The translations under genes were made by a program, and so were the position numbers. Shown here piece by piece: positions 55,356 through 63,605 of a stretch of DNA of 64,000 nucleotides. This DNA is from DATAGF01 sp963834875 (GTDB taxonomy: Bacteria > Actinomycetota > Thermoleophilia > Miltoncostaeales > Miltoncostaeaceae): positions 248,001 through 312,000 of the forward strand of contig CAWIDG010000033.1 in the NCBI GenBank assembly GCA_963834875.1, in the 5' to 3' direction. Within the stretch, counting starts at the first letter, position 1, and every line of letters begins with the position of its first letter. Under the pieces are notes generated by a model. It worked only from the letters and a program-made list of their open reading frames with translations. It was not told the DNA's origin and did not search any database.

Positions 55356-55392
55356 AATGACGTCATTTTCGCAAGTTGAGGGGAATCCCTCA
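55356..55392 (+). promoter_or_regulatory. Two palindromes upstream of the SnoaL-like gene
   Basis: AATGACGTCATT (55356-55367) is a perfect 12-base palindrome, and ten bases on TGAGGG-GAAT-CCCTCA (55377-55392) is a perfect 6-base inverted repeat with a 4-base spacer. They sit just after the dipeptidase stop in an unusually AT-richer patch, so the second could be a terminator, but together they look like operator sites. The 264 bases from 55393 to the SnoaL-like start hold no clear gene; a short frame there reads ALGPPGWAEFAAARERFMRTV but is incomplete in any single frame. Confidence 0.45.
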
Positions 55393-55656
55393 TGCGCCGG
55401 GCGGCGAGCCCGTCATAGCGTCGCGACCCTCTGGCGAGCCGATCCGAGAGGAGGCAGAGGCATGCGACAGCCCGATCGCGCCGGAAGCCCGGCCGGCCGA
55501 GGACGAGGCGCGTGGCCCTCGGCCCTCCCGGGTGGGCGGAGTTCGCGGCGGCGCGGGAGCGGTTCATGCGGACCGTCGCGGTCGCCGGCCTGGAGACGGC
55601 GTGGTGCGCCCCGGCGCGCGAGCCGCACCACCGGGGAGCGGGAGGAGGGGACGGTG

Positions 55657-56100
55657 ATGCTCACCGGCGTGATCGCCCGATACTTCGACGCGTGGAACGA
55701 CCACGACGCCGAGGCCTGCGCGGCGTGCTTCGCACCGGACGGCGTCCGGGAGTGGCGGGTGCTCGCGCCACCGCACCTCGGCGGGGCGCCCTTCCCGCGG
55801 TTCGCGGGGCGGGCCGCCATCGCGGAGCGGATCGCCGAGTTCATGGCCTCGGTGCCCGACCTCGAGCTCGAGGTGAGCGCGCTCAGCGAGGGCAGCGACG
55901 ACCGCGTGTGGACCGAGTGGAGGCTGCGCGGCACCCACGCGATCGACCTCGGGCCCTGGCCGGCGCGCGGCGAGCCGGTCAACTTCTCGGGCGTGTCGAT
56001 CTACCGCGTCGGCGAGCAGGGCATCGACGAGGAGCTCGCCTACTGGGACACGATGCTGATGCTCGGCTCGCGCGCGGGGGCGGCCGCCGATATCGACTAG
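55657..56100 (+). CDS. SnoaL-like protein
   Basis: A 147-residue NTF2-fold protein: VIARYFDAWNDHDAEACAACFAPDG, RFAGRAAIAERIAEFMASVPDLELEVSAL, WTEWRLRGTH and NFSGVSIYRVGEQGIDEELAYWDTMLML, the standard SnoaL_2-like pattern. GGAGGAGG about 8 bases upstream supports ATG 55657. It converges on a LuxR-type regulator; the two stop codons interlock as CTAG (56097-56100). The ligand is unknown. The upstream palindromes may be its control sites. Confidence 0.78.
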   Translation: MLTGVIARYFDAWNDHDAEACAACFAPDGVREWRVLAPPHLGGAPFPRFAGRAAIAERIAEFMASVPDLELEVSALSEGSDDRVWTEWRLRGTHAIDLGPWPARGEPVNFSGVSIYRVGEQGIDEELAYWDTMLMLGSRAGAAADID

Positions 56101-58880
56101 CTCGGAGCCGCGCCCAGGACGCGGCCCTGCCGGCGAAGCGCCGCGCCAGCTCGGTGCGCGAGCGCAGGCCGAGCTTGCGGTAGACGCTGCCCAGGTGGCG
56201 CTCGACCGTCTTCTCCGACAGGAACAGCCGCGCCGCGACCTCCCGGTTCGTGAGCCCCTCCGCCACGATGACGGCCACCTGCAGCTCGCGGGGCGACAGC
56301 TCGTCGGATGCGCGGGGCCGTCCCGGCCGCGGCAGGCCCGCGCCGCTCGCCGCGATCTCCTCGCGGGCGCGGCGCGCCCAGGGGGCGGCGCCGAGATCCT
56401 CGAAGGTCGCGAGGGCCCGGCCGAGCGCTCCGTGCGTCCCTCGGCCCGCCGGCGGGCGCGCCGCAGGCGCGCGCCGTAGGCCAGCTCGGTGCGGGCCCGC
56501 TCGAACGGCATCGGCGTCAGGTCGTGGAGCCGCAGGGCCTCCGCGAAGTGGCGGTCGAAGTCGTCGTCGAGGAGCCCCCGGCAGCGGGAGGCGACGGCCC
56601 GCGACCAGGCGCCGCCGGTGCGGTCGGCCTGCTCGGCGAGCGTCGCCAGCGCGCGGCGGGCGTCTCACCGTCCGGCCGAGCCGGACGTACGCCTCCACCA
56701 GATCCGGCTGCCACATGACCGTGGCCGGCTCGCCGAGGCCCTGCTCGGCGGTGTAGTCGCACGATGGGCTCGAGCAGCTCCACGACCGTGTCCGGCCGGC
56801 CCGTCCCCTGCGCGAGCAGGCCGAGGGCGAAGGCGTGCGTACACCCTGATCGAGCCCAGGCCGAGGGCGCTCCCGATCTCCAGGGCCTGCTCCGCGTGGG
56901 CCCGGCAGTCCTCCTCGCGGCCGAGCCCGGCCTCGACCTGCGCGAGCGTGACGAGGGCGAAGGAGAGCGGGCTCGTCTGGCCGGTCTCCTCGAGTGAGCG
57001 CACCGCCTCGAGGCCGCGGGCGACGGCGTCGTGCCAGCGCCCGCGCCGGAAGTCGATCTCGGCGGCGTACGCCTGCGGGAAGCCGACGTAGGCGAGGCAC
57101 CCGGCCGCGCGGGCCGAGGTGAGCCACCTCCGGACGTGGCGCTCGGCGGCGTCGAACTCCCCGAGCCAGGTGCGGGGCGTGAGGGACAGGACCAGCGCGT
57201 CTGGCCCTCGGGCGACAGGGGCTCGACGGCCTCCAGGTACCGCTCGGCCCGGGCGAACAGCGGACGGGCCTCCCGCGCCCTCCCGGCCAGGGTGAGGCCG
57301 GCCGCGAGCGAGCCGATGAGCTGCGGGGCCTCGTCGAGGGAGACGTACGACGCCGCCTCCTGCATGGACCGGAGCGCCTCGCGGCAGCGGCCCGACATCG
57401 CGTTCGCCGAGGCCCGCGTCGCACAGCATCTGCGCGGCCTTCGCCGGGTCGTGGGCGCGGGCTCGCCGGGCCTCGCGCGACCAGGAGCGCGAAGGCGTCC
57501 TCGGCGCGGCTCGAGAGCATGGTCAGGAAGCCCCACAGGTGGGCGGCCTCCGCGCGCAGCGGCCCCTCGGGCTCGCGCCTCCCAGAGCCGCTGCGGCGAC
57601 CGCCACGGCCTCGCGGCGCGTCGCCGGCCGCGAACCACATCTGGGCCGCCGCCAGCAGGTCGGCGCCCGGACCTCGCCGGGGCCTCCGCGAAGAGCGCCG
57701 CGCGCTCGAGCAACGCGGCGGCCGCCGCGTAGCCGGTGCGTCCTGCGGCCCGCCCGGCCGCGTGCTCGAGGGCCCCGGCGACGTCCGGGTCCGGGCCGAC
57801 CGAGGCCTCGGCGAGGTGCCGCGCGCGCTGCTCCACGTCGCGCTCGGGGTCGAGCGCCCGCGCCATCGCACCGATGGGCATCGCGCCGCTCGCCCGGCGC
57901 GCTCAGCTCGAGAACCACGGACCGCAGCACGGGGTGACGCAGCTGCGCCGCGTCGTCCTGCAGGACGAGGAAGCCCGCGGCCTCCGCGGCGACGAGGTCC
58001 TCGGCGCCTCCGCCCAGCTCGCCGAGGGCCGCGGTCAGCGGCCCGAGCGCCCCGTCGGCGCTGACCGCGGCGACCACCAGGGCCCGGCGCGGGCCCGGCT
58101 CGAGCCCCTCGACGCGCCGGCGGAAGGCCTCGGCGATCGCCGCGCCCGCCCGCAGCGGCCGGGGGAGGGGGGCTCGCCCGGCGCGCTCCTCGCCGCTCAT
58201 CGCCCCGGGCAGCTCGACGAGGGCGAGCGGGTTCCCCTCCGCCGCCGCGAGCACCTCGCGCGCCACCGCCGGGGCGAGGGGGGCCGCGGCCGTCGCCGAC
58301 GCGAGCAGCGTCGCGGCCGCGTCGCCGTCCAGCGGCCCGACGTGCAGCTCCTCGACGTCCGGCATCTCCAGCCGCTCGGGCGGCCGCTCGCGCGAGGCGG
58401 CGAGGATCGCGACCGGCTCGTCCTCGATGCGCCGGGCGCAGAACGCGAGGGCCTCCCGGGTGGGGGCGTCCAGCCAATGGGCGTCGTCGACGACGATCAG
58501 CACCGGCGAGTAGGACGCGACCGTCCCGATCAGGCTGAGGGTGGCCGCGTAGGCGGCGAAGCGGTCGGGGGCGGCGGGCGGCCCCAGCGCGAGCGCGCGC
58601 GCGCAGCGCCGCCCGCTGCGCGGCCGGCACGCTCGGCAGGCACTCGAGCACCGGCCTCAGCAGATCCGACAGGCCGGCGAAGGCGAGGCCCGACTCGGAC
58701 TCCAGGGCGCGGGCCCGCAGCACCCGGAAGCCCATCGGCCTCCCGCGCGGCCTCCTCGAGCAGCGCGGTCTTGCCGATCCCCGGTGGCCCGATCAGCACC
58801 AGGGCGCGGCCGCGCCCCCGGCGCGCCCCTCCGACGGCCCCACGCACGACCGCCCGCTCCTTCGAGCGCCCCACCAGCAC
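56097..58880 (-). pseudogene. LuxR-family AAA ATPase regulator, MalT-like, disrupted by many frameshifts
   Basis: About 2.8 kb encodes, in changing frames, one large regulator. The N-terminal AAA domain has VGRSKERAVVRGAV, LVLIGPPGIGKTALLEEAARE (Walker A) and LIVVDDAHWLDAPTREALAF (Walker B). Winged-helix and TPR-like regions follow, and the C-terminal LuxR HTH reads ELSPRELQVAVIVAEGLTNREVAARLFLSEKTVERHLGSVYRKLG. Each segment is well conserved, but at least seven shifts are needed to join them, and the ones I could phase are extra bases. GTG 58880 is the likely start. Either poor sequence quality or a recently dead gene; the absence of internal stops in the right frames favours sequence errors. 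Confidence 0.75.
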
Positions 58881-58945
58881 CCGGCGATCATCCGCCCGGC
58901 GCCCCGCCCTGTCCACCCGAGATTCCGGCAGGTTCCGGAGCCTCG

Positions 58946-59680
58946 TCAGCCCCCCACGGCCGAGGCCTGGACGTCCCGGATCACCTCGGCCAGGGTGGCC
59001 GGGCGGTTGCTGACGATGCCGTTGACGTCGCAGGCGATCAGGCGCCTCATCTCGTCCTCGTCGTCCACCGTCCAGGCGAAGACGCCGTAGCCGTGGCGGT
59101 GCATCCGGTCGACCATCCCCTCGTTGACGATGTCGAACGGGACGCCCACGCCGGTGGCGAGGCGGGCGCTGCCCGCCTCGCCCATGGCCAGGCTGGCGAG
59201 GCTCGCGGCCGAGTCGACCAGGTGGATGACCGGGGTGTCCGGCGCGAGCTCGTCGAGGCGCTGCCACACCTCGGGGAGGAACGAGATGAAGGTCACCCCG
59301 CGCTCGGCCCCCGCGGCGCGCACCGCGGCGAGGGCGTCGTCGACGATGTCGGCCTCCTTGAGGTCGACGTTCACGCGCACGCGCCCCGCCGCGAGGGCGA
59401 GGACGTCCGAGAGGGCGGGGATCCGCTCGCCCTGCCCGGCGTCGAGCGCCTGCGCCTCGGCCGCGGTCATCGCGCGCAGCTCGCCGGTGCCGGAGGTGGT
59501 GCGGTCGACGGTGGCGTCGTGGAGGATCAGGAGCGCGCCGTCGGAGGTGCGGCGCACGTCGCACTCCACGACGTCGGCGCGCTGGGCGATCGCCAGCTCG
59601 AACGCCGGGAGCGTGTTCTCGGGCCGCTCGGCCGACGCCCCCCGGTGGGCCACGTTCCAGACCCGGCGGCTCGTCCCCAT
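58946..59680 (-). CDS. Glycerophosphodiester phosphodiesterase
   Basis: A 244-residue TIM-barrel enzyme hydrolysing glycerophosphodiesters to glycerol 3-phosphate and an alcohol. Catalytic motifs: HRGASAERPENTLPAF (first His, with Glu and Asn), ECDVRRTSDGALLILHD (metal-binding Glu and Asp, second His), VNVDLKE and FAWTVDDEDEMRRLIA near the end. No signal peptide, so cytoplasmic (UgpQ-like). ATG 59680 gives the expected N-terminus. Lies 66 bases upstream of the LuxR-type gene on the same strand and is divergent from the prenyltransferase. Confidence 0.9.
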   Translation of the reverse strand: MGTSRRVWNVAHRGASAERPENTLPAFELAIAQRADVVECDVRRTSDGALLILHDATVDRTTSGTGELRAMTAAEAQALDAGQGERIPALSDVLALAAGRVRVNVDLKEADIVDDALAAVRAAGAERGVTFISFLPEVWQRLDELAPDTPVIHLVDSAASLASLAMGEAGSARLATGVGVPFDIVNEGMVDRMHRHGYGVFAWTVDDEDEMRRLIACDVNGIVSNRPATLAEVIRDVQASAVGG

Positions 59681-59766
59681 CGGCCCATCCTACGCCCCGC
59701 GACCGGCGCGCGGCCCGGCGGCTCGGCCCCGCCGGAGGGGCCTCCCGCCCCGGTAACATCGGCGTC

Positions 59767-60654
59767 GTGACCACCTCGTCGAGGGCGGCGGCGCCGGCCG
59801 CGGGGCTCGGGCTCGTGCCCGCGCTGCTGGGTCTGGTGCGCTTCTCGCACACGATCTTCGCCCTCCCGTTCGCCTTCGCGGCGGCCGTCATGGCGCGAAT
59901 GGAGGTGCCTCGCGCCGGCGTGCTGTGGTGGATCACGATCGCGATGGTCGGCGCGCGGAGCCTGGCGATGGCGCTCAACCGCCTGATCGACGCCGACATC
60001 GACGCGCGCAACCCGCGGACGGCCGAGCGGGAGCTCCCGTCGGGGCGCCTCACCGCCGGCCAGGTCGCCTGGTTCTGCGCCATCAGCCTGGTGGTGCTGC
60101 TGCTGGCCGTGTCCCAGCTGCCGCGCGAGACCTGGGTGCTGTGGCCGATCCCGGTCGCGGCCTTCGTGATCTACCCGTTCACCAAGCGCGTCACGTGGAT
60201 GTGCCACCTGGCCCTCGGGCTCACGATCGGGCTGGCGCCGGTCGGCGCCTGGCTGGCGGTGACGGGCGACCTGGGCGCCGCGCCGATCCTGCTCGGGCTG
60301 GCCGTGGCGTGCTGGATCGCGGGCTTCGACATCATCTACGCGCTGCTCGACCTCGACTTCGACCGCGCCACCGGGATCCACTCCATCCCGGCCCGCTTCG
60401 GCGCGGCGCAGGCCCTCTGGGTCACGCGCGGGCTCCACGCCGCCGCCCTCGCGCTCCTGGTGGCCGCCGGGCTCGCGGCGGGGGCGGGCGCCGTCTACAT
60501 GGTGGGCGTCGGCGTCTGCGGCGCGGTGCTGGCGTACGAGAACACCATCGTCGGCCCGCGCGACACGAGCCGCGTCTCGGTGGCCTTCGCACAGTCGAAC
60601 GGCCTGCTCGCGGTCGTGTTCCTGATCTTCACCCTGCTCGAGGTGACGCTGTAG
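59767..60654 (+). CDS. mqnP: UbiA-family prenyltransferase, probably MqnP (menaquinone pathway)
   Basis: A 295-residue membrane prenyltransferase with about eight helices. The first Asp-rich motif is NRLIDADIDARNPRTAERELPSG and the second is DLDFDRATGIHSIPARFG. KFSHTIFALPF-like sequence (RFSHTIFALPFAFAA) at the N-terminus is typical of the 4-hydroxybenzoate polyprenyltransferase-like group used in the futalosine menaquinone pathway. The assignment to MqnP is inference from subgroup features; no other mqn gene is in the window. It is followed closely by ccmA, so the quinone and cytochrome genes may be co-transcribed. Confidence 0.75.
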   Translation: MTTSSRAAAPAAGLGLVPALLGLVRFSHTIFALPFAFAAAVMARMEVPRAGVLWWITIAMVGARSLAMALNRLIDADIDARNPRTAERELPSGRLTAGQVAWFCAISLVVLLLAVSQLPRETWVLWPIPVAAFVIYPFTKRVTWMCHLALGLTIGLAPVGAWLAVTGDLGAAPILLGLAVACWIAGFDIIYALLDLDFDRATGIHSIPARFGAAQALWVTRGLHAAALALLVAAGLAAGAGAVYMVGVGVCGAVLAYENTIVGPRDTSRVSVAFAQSNGLLAVVFLIFTLLEVTL

Positions 60655-60668
60655 CGCCCACCGAGCTC

Positions 60669-61358
60669 GTGACGGCGTCCGGGCTCGTCAAGCGCTTCGG
60701 CGAGCGCCGCGCGGTCGACGGCGTGGACCTCCGGCTCTCCGCGGGCGAGTGCCTGGCGGTGCTGGGCCCCAACGGGGCGGGCAAGAGCACGCTCCTGAAG
60801 ATGCTGGCCACGCTGCTGCGCCCGGACGCCGGCGAGCTCGCCGTGTGCGGGCACGCGCTGCCCGACGGCGCGCGCCGGGCGCGCGCGGAGATCGGGTACC
60901 TCGGCCACGACCCGCTGGTCTACCTCGACCTCACGGCGCGCCAGAACCTCGAGCTCTACGCCGACCTGTACGGGCTCCCGGACGCCCGCCGGCGCGTCGA
61001 CGACGCCCTCGACCGCGTCGGGCTCCTGGCCCGCTCCTTCGACCTCGTCCGCACCTTCAGCCGCGGCATGGCCCAGCGGCTCGGGCTCGCCCGCGTCCTC
61101 CTCCACGAGCCGCGACTGCTGCTGCTCGACGAGCCCTACGCCGGGCTGGACGCGGCCGGCGCCCACCTGCTCGACGCCCTGCTGTCCGACGCCTCCCGGG
61201 ACCGCGGGGTGGTGATCGTCACCCACGAGGTGGAGCGCGGCGTCGCGCTCGCCGGGCGCCTGCTGGTGCTGCGCGCGGGGCGCGCGGTGCTGTCGGAGCA
61301 CGTGGGCGCGGTCGAGGCCGCGGCCTTCCGCGCCCGCTACGAGGAGCTGGTCGCGTGA
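60669..61358 (+). CDS. ccmA: Heme exporter ATP-binding protein CcmA
   Basis: A 229-residue ABC ATPase. Walker A GPNGAGKSTLLKML (near 38), signature FSRGMAQRLGLARVL, Walker B LLLLDEPYAGLD and switch VIVTHEVERG. With CcmB, CcmC and CcmD it drives release of heme-loaded CcmE in System I cytochrome c maturation. GTG 60669 is the first in-frame start after the prenyltransferase stop; the in-frame residues just upstream (VAPTEL) have no usable start codon. The stop overlaps ccmB (GTGA). Confidence 0.85.
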   Translation: MTASGLVKRFGERRAVDGVDLRLSAGECLAVLGPNGAGKSTLLKMLATLLRPDAGELAVCGHALPDGARRARAEIGYLGHDPLVYLDLTARQNLELYADLYGLPDARRRVDDALDRVGLLARSFDLVRTFSRGMAQRLGLARVLLHEPRLLLLDEPYAGLDAAGAHLLDALLSDASRDRGVVIVTHEVERGVALAGRLLVLRAGRAVLSEHVGAVEAAAFRARYEELVA

Positions 61359-62053
61359 GCGCGGCGTCCCCCGGTTGGCCGCGCCAGATGCGCGCGCTGC
61401 TGCTGAAGGACCTGCGCCTGGAGCTGCGCACCCGCGACACGGCCGTCGCGATGGTGCTCTTCGCCGTCCTGGCCATGCTGATCTTCCAGTTCGCGATCGG
61501 CTCGCGGGGGGACGACCTGACCCGCTACACGGGGGGGATCCTCTGGGCCACGCTGTCGCTCACGGCGGTCCTCGGCGTGGGGCGCTCCTGGGTGCCCGAG
61601 CGCGAGCAGCGCGTGCTGGACGGCATCCTCGCCGCGCCGGTGCCCCGGCTCGTGCTGATGGCGTCGAAGGCAGCCGCGATCTACGTCTACCTGCTCGCCG
61701 TCGAGATCGTCGCCGTGCCGCTGGTCGCGCTGTTCTTCGTCCGGGGGTCGGTCGCCGCGGACCTCGGGCTGATCGCCCTGACCTGCCTCCTGGCGAACCT
61801 CGGGATCGCGATCCTCGGGTCGCTCTACGCCTGCCTGGCGCTCTTCGCCCGGGCCCGCGAGCTGCTGCTGCCGGTGCTGTTCCTGCCCTCGCTGCTGCCC
61901 GTCGTGATCGCCGCCTCGGGGGCCGTGAACGCGGTCGCAGGGGGGACGAACGACCTCTCGGAGTACCGCGGCTACAGCCTGTTCCTGGCGGTCTATGCGG
62001 TAATCTTCGCGCTTGTGGCCTACGCGACGTACGATCACGTCTTCGATGACTGA
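61355..62053 (+). CDS. ccmB: Heme exporter permease CcmB
   Basis: A 232-residue permease with six transmembrane helices. The N-terminal LLLKDLRLELRTRDT and the SWVPEREQRVLDGILAAPVPRLVLMASKA segment are typical of CcmB. It partners CcmA in the ABC complex of System I cytochrome c biogenesis. GTG 61355 overlaps the ccmA stop, and the end overlaps ccmC by 8 bases, showing tight coupling. Confidence 0.9.
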   Translation: MSAASPGWPRQMRALLLKDLRLELRTRDTAVAMVLFAVLAMLIFQFAIGSRGDDLTRYTGGILWATLSLTAVLGVGRSWVPEREQRVLDGILAAPVPRLVLMASKAAAIYVYLLAVEIVAVPLVALFFVRGSVAADLGLIALTCLLANLGIAILGSLYACLALFARARELLLPVLFLPSLLPVVIAASGAVNAVAGGTNDLSEYRGYSLFLAVYAVIFALVAYATYDHVFDD

Positions 62054-62743
62054 CGCGCGTCCCGGCCGGCGGCTCGCGGTCACGGGAGCGGCCACGGCGG
62101 CCCTCACCGCGCTCGCCGTCTACGGGGTCTTCTTCGTCGCCCCGGAGGACGCCGACCAGGGGATCATCCAGAAGATCTTCTACTTCCACGTGGCCATCGC
62201 GATCGGGTCGCTGCTCGCCTTCGCCGTCGCCTGCGTCTACGGCATCGCGCTACCTGCGGTCGCGCGACGAGCGCCACGACGAGGTCTCGTCGACTGCGGT
62301 CGGCATCGGCATCGGCTTCGCGGTGCTCGTCGTCATCACGGGCTCGATCTGGGCCAAGGCGTCCTGGGGCACCTGGTGGGTCTGGACCGACCCGCGGCTG
62401 GTGACCTTCCTCGTGGTGCTGCTGCTCTACGCGGCCTACTTCGTGCTGAGGTCGTCGGCGGAGGGCGAGCGGCGCGCGCGCTACTGCGCGATCTACTCGA
62501 TCGCCGCCTTCGCGTCGGTGCCGTTGTCCTTCTACTCGGTCCGGGTGGCGCGCTCGTTCGTCCACCCGGTGGTGTTCACCCAGAGCGGCGCGAACATGCC
62601 CGACTCGATGCTGATCTGGTTCGCCGTCAGCCAGCTGGCCGTGATCGGCGTCTTCCTCACGATCATGCAGGTGGAGCTGGCTCAGCGTCGCGCCGAGAGG
62701 GCGCTGCGCGCGCATCAAGATGCGCCTCGAGGCGGCCGCGTGA
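62046..62743 (+). CDS. ccmC: Heme handling protein CcmC (two frameshifts)
   Basis: About 231 residues of the heme handling protein family. The early helix motif IIQKIFYFHVAIA carries the first axial His, the tryptophan-rich segment is IWAKASWGTWWVWTDPRL, and SFVHPVVFTQSG carries the second His. It loads heme onto CcmE. Extra bases near 62248 (before RYLRSRDERHDEV) and 62712 (before IKMRLEAAA) break the frame; with both removed the protein is full length and ends at 62743. The stop overlaps the ccmD start (GTGA). Confidence 0.88.
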
Positions 62744-62919
62744 GCACCGGCGCCCAGTACGTGGTCGCGGCCTACGGCGTGGTGCTGTTCGGGCTGCTGC
62801 TCTACGTCGTCGTCCTCGGCCTGCGCACCGCCCGCCTGGCCCGCGAGGCCGAGCTGCTGGCGCGCCTGGTCGAGCGGGACGAGGCCCGGCCGAGCCCCGA
62901 GCCGGCGGCAGCTCCATGA
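62740..62919 (+). CDS. ccmD: CcmD-like small membrane protein
   Basis: A 59-residue protein with one transmembrane helix (about 8-28, VVAAYGVVLFGLLLYVVVLG) followed by a charged helix (RTARLAREAELLARLVERDE). Size, topology and position after ccmC are those of CcmD, which helps release holo-CcmE from the CcmABC complex. GTG 62740 overlaps the ccmC stop; the end overlaps the next gene (ATGA). Confidence 0.75.
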   Translation: MSTGAQYVVAAYGVVLFGLLLYVVVLGLRTARLAREAELLARLVERDEARPSPEPAAAP

Positions 62920-63605
62920 GCGCGAGCCGCGTCGCCCCGGGCAGGGCCCCCGGCCCCGGCAAGGTCTTCTACCCGGCCTTCGTGGACATCGAGGGCCGGC
63001 GCTGCCTGGTCGTCGGCGGCGGCCCGGTCGCGACCGAGAAGGTCGAGAAGCTCCTGGAGCACGGCGCCGTGGTGCGGCTCGTCACGCCGGCGATGACCGG
63101 CGAGCTGGCGGCGCTGGTCGACTCCGGCGCGGTCGCCGAGCACCGGGCGCGGGGCTACCGGGCCGAGGACCTCGAGGGCTGCTTCCTGGTGATCGCCGCG
63201 ACCAACCTGGACGCGGTCAACCGCATGGTCTGGCAGGACGCCGAGGCCATGAACATGCTCTGCAACGTGGTCGACGTCCCGCCGCTGTGCAACTTCATCG
63301 TGCCCTCGATCGTGCGCCGCGGCGAGCTGGCGCTCGCGATCTCCACCGGAGGGGCGAGCCCGGTGGTGGCCAAGCACATCCGGCGCGAGCTGGAGGAGGC
63401 GTACGGGCCGGAGTGGGAGGCGCTCGTGGACCTCCTGCGCGAGTTGCGCGACGAGCTGAAGGCCCGCTACCCGGACATGCCCGGCCGCCGCGACGCGGTC
63501 GAGCGGCTCTTGGAGACCGACGTCGTGCGGCGACTCGCCGACGGCGACGACGACGGCGCGCGCGAGCTGGCGGGCCGGGTGCTGGACATCGGGGTGCGGG
63601 CATGA
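62916..63605 (+). CDS. Precorrin-2 dehydrogenase/sirohydrochlorin ferrochelatase-like protein
   Basis: A 229-residue protein of the Met8/CysG N-terminal family: YPAFVDIEGRRCLVVGGGPVATEKVEKLLEHGA (NAD-binding), VIAATNLDAVNRMVWQDAE, CNVVDVPPLCNFIVPSIVRRGELALAISTGGASPVVAKHIRRELE. It oxidises precorrin-2 and may insert iron to give siroheme or heme precursors. It lacks the methyltransferase domain of full CysG. ATG 62916 overlaps ccmD, and the stop overlaps hemA, linking tetrapyrrole synthesis to cytochrome maturation. Confidence 0.88.
   Translation: MSASRVAPGRAPGPGKVFYPAFVDIEGRRCLVVGGGPVATEKVEKLLEHGAVVRLVTPAMTGELAALVDSGAVAEHRARGYRAEDLEGCFLVIAATNLDAVNRMVWQDAEAMNMLCNVVDVPPLCNFIVPSIVRRGELALAISTGGASPVVAKHIRRELEEAYGPEWEALVDLLRELRDELKARYPDMPGRRDAVERLLETDVVRRLADGDDDGARELAGRVLDIGVRA

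Noticed and set aside
55461..55656. A possible short gene before the SnoaL-like ORF (segment ALGPPGWAEFAAARERFMRTV)
   Set aside because: No single frame has both a credible start and a continuous protein-like sequence, and there is no recognisable family; noted with the palindromes only.
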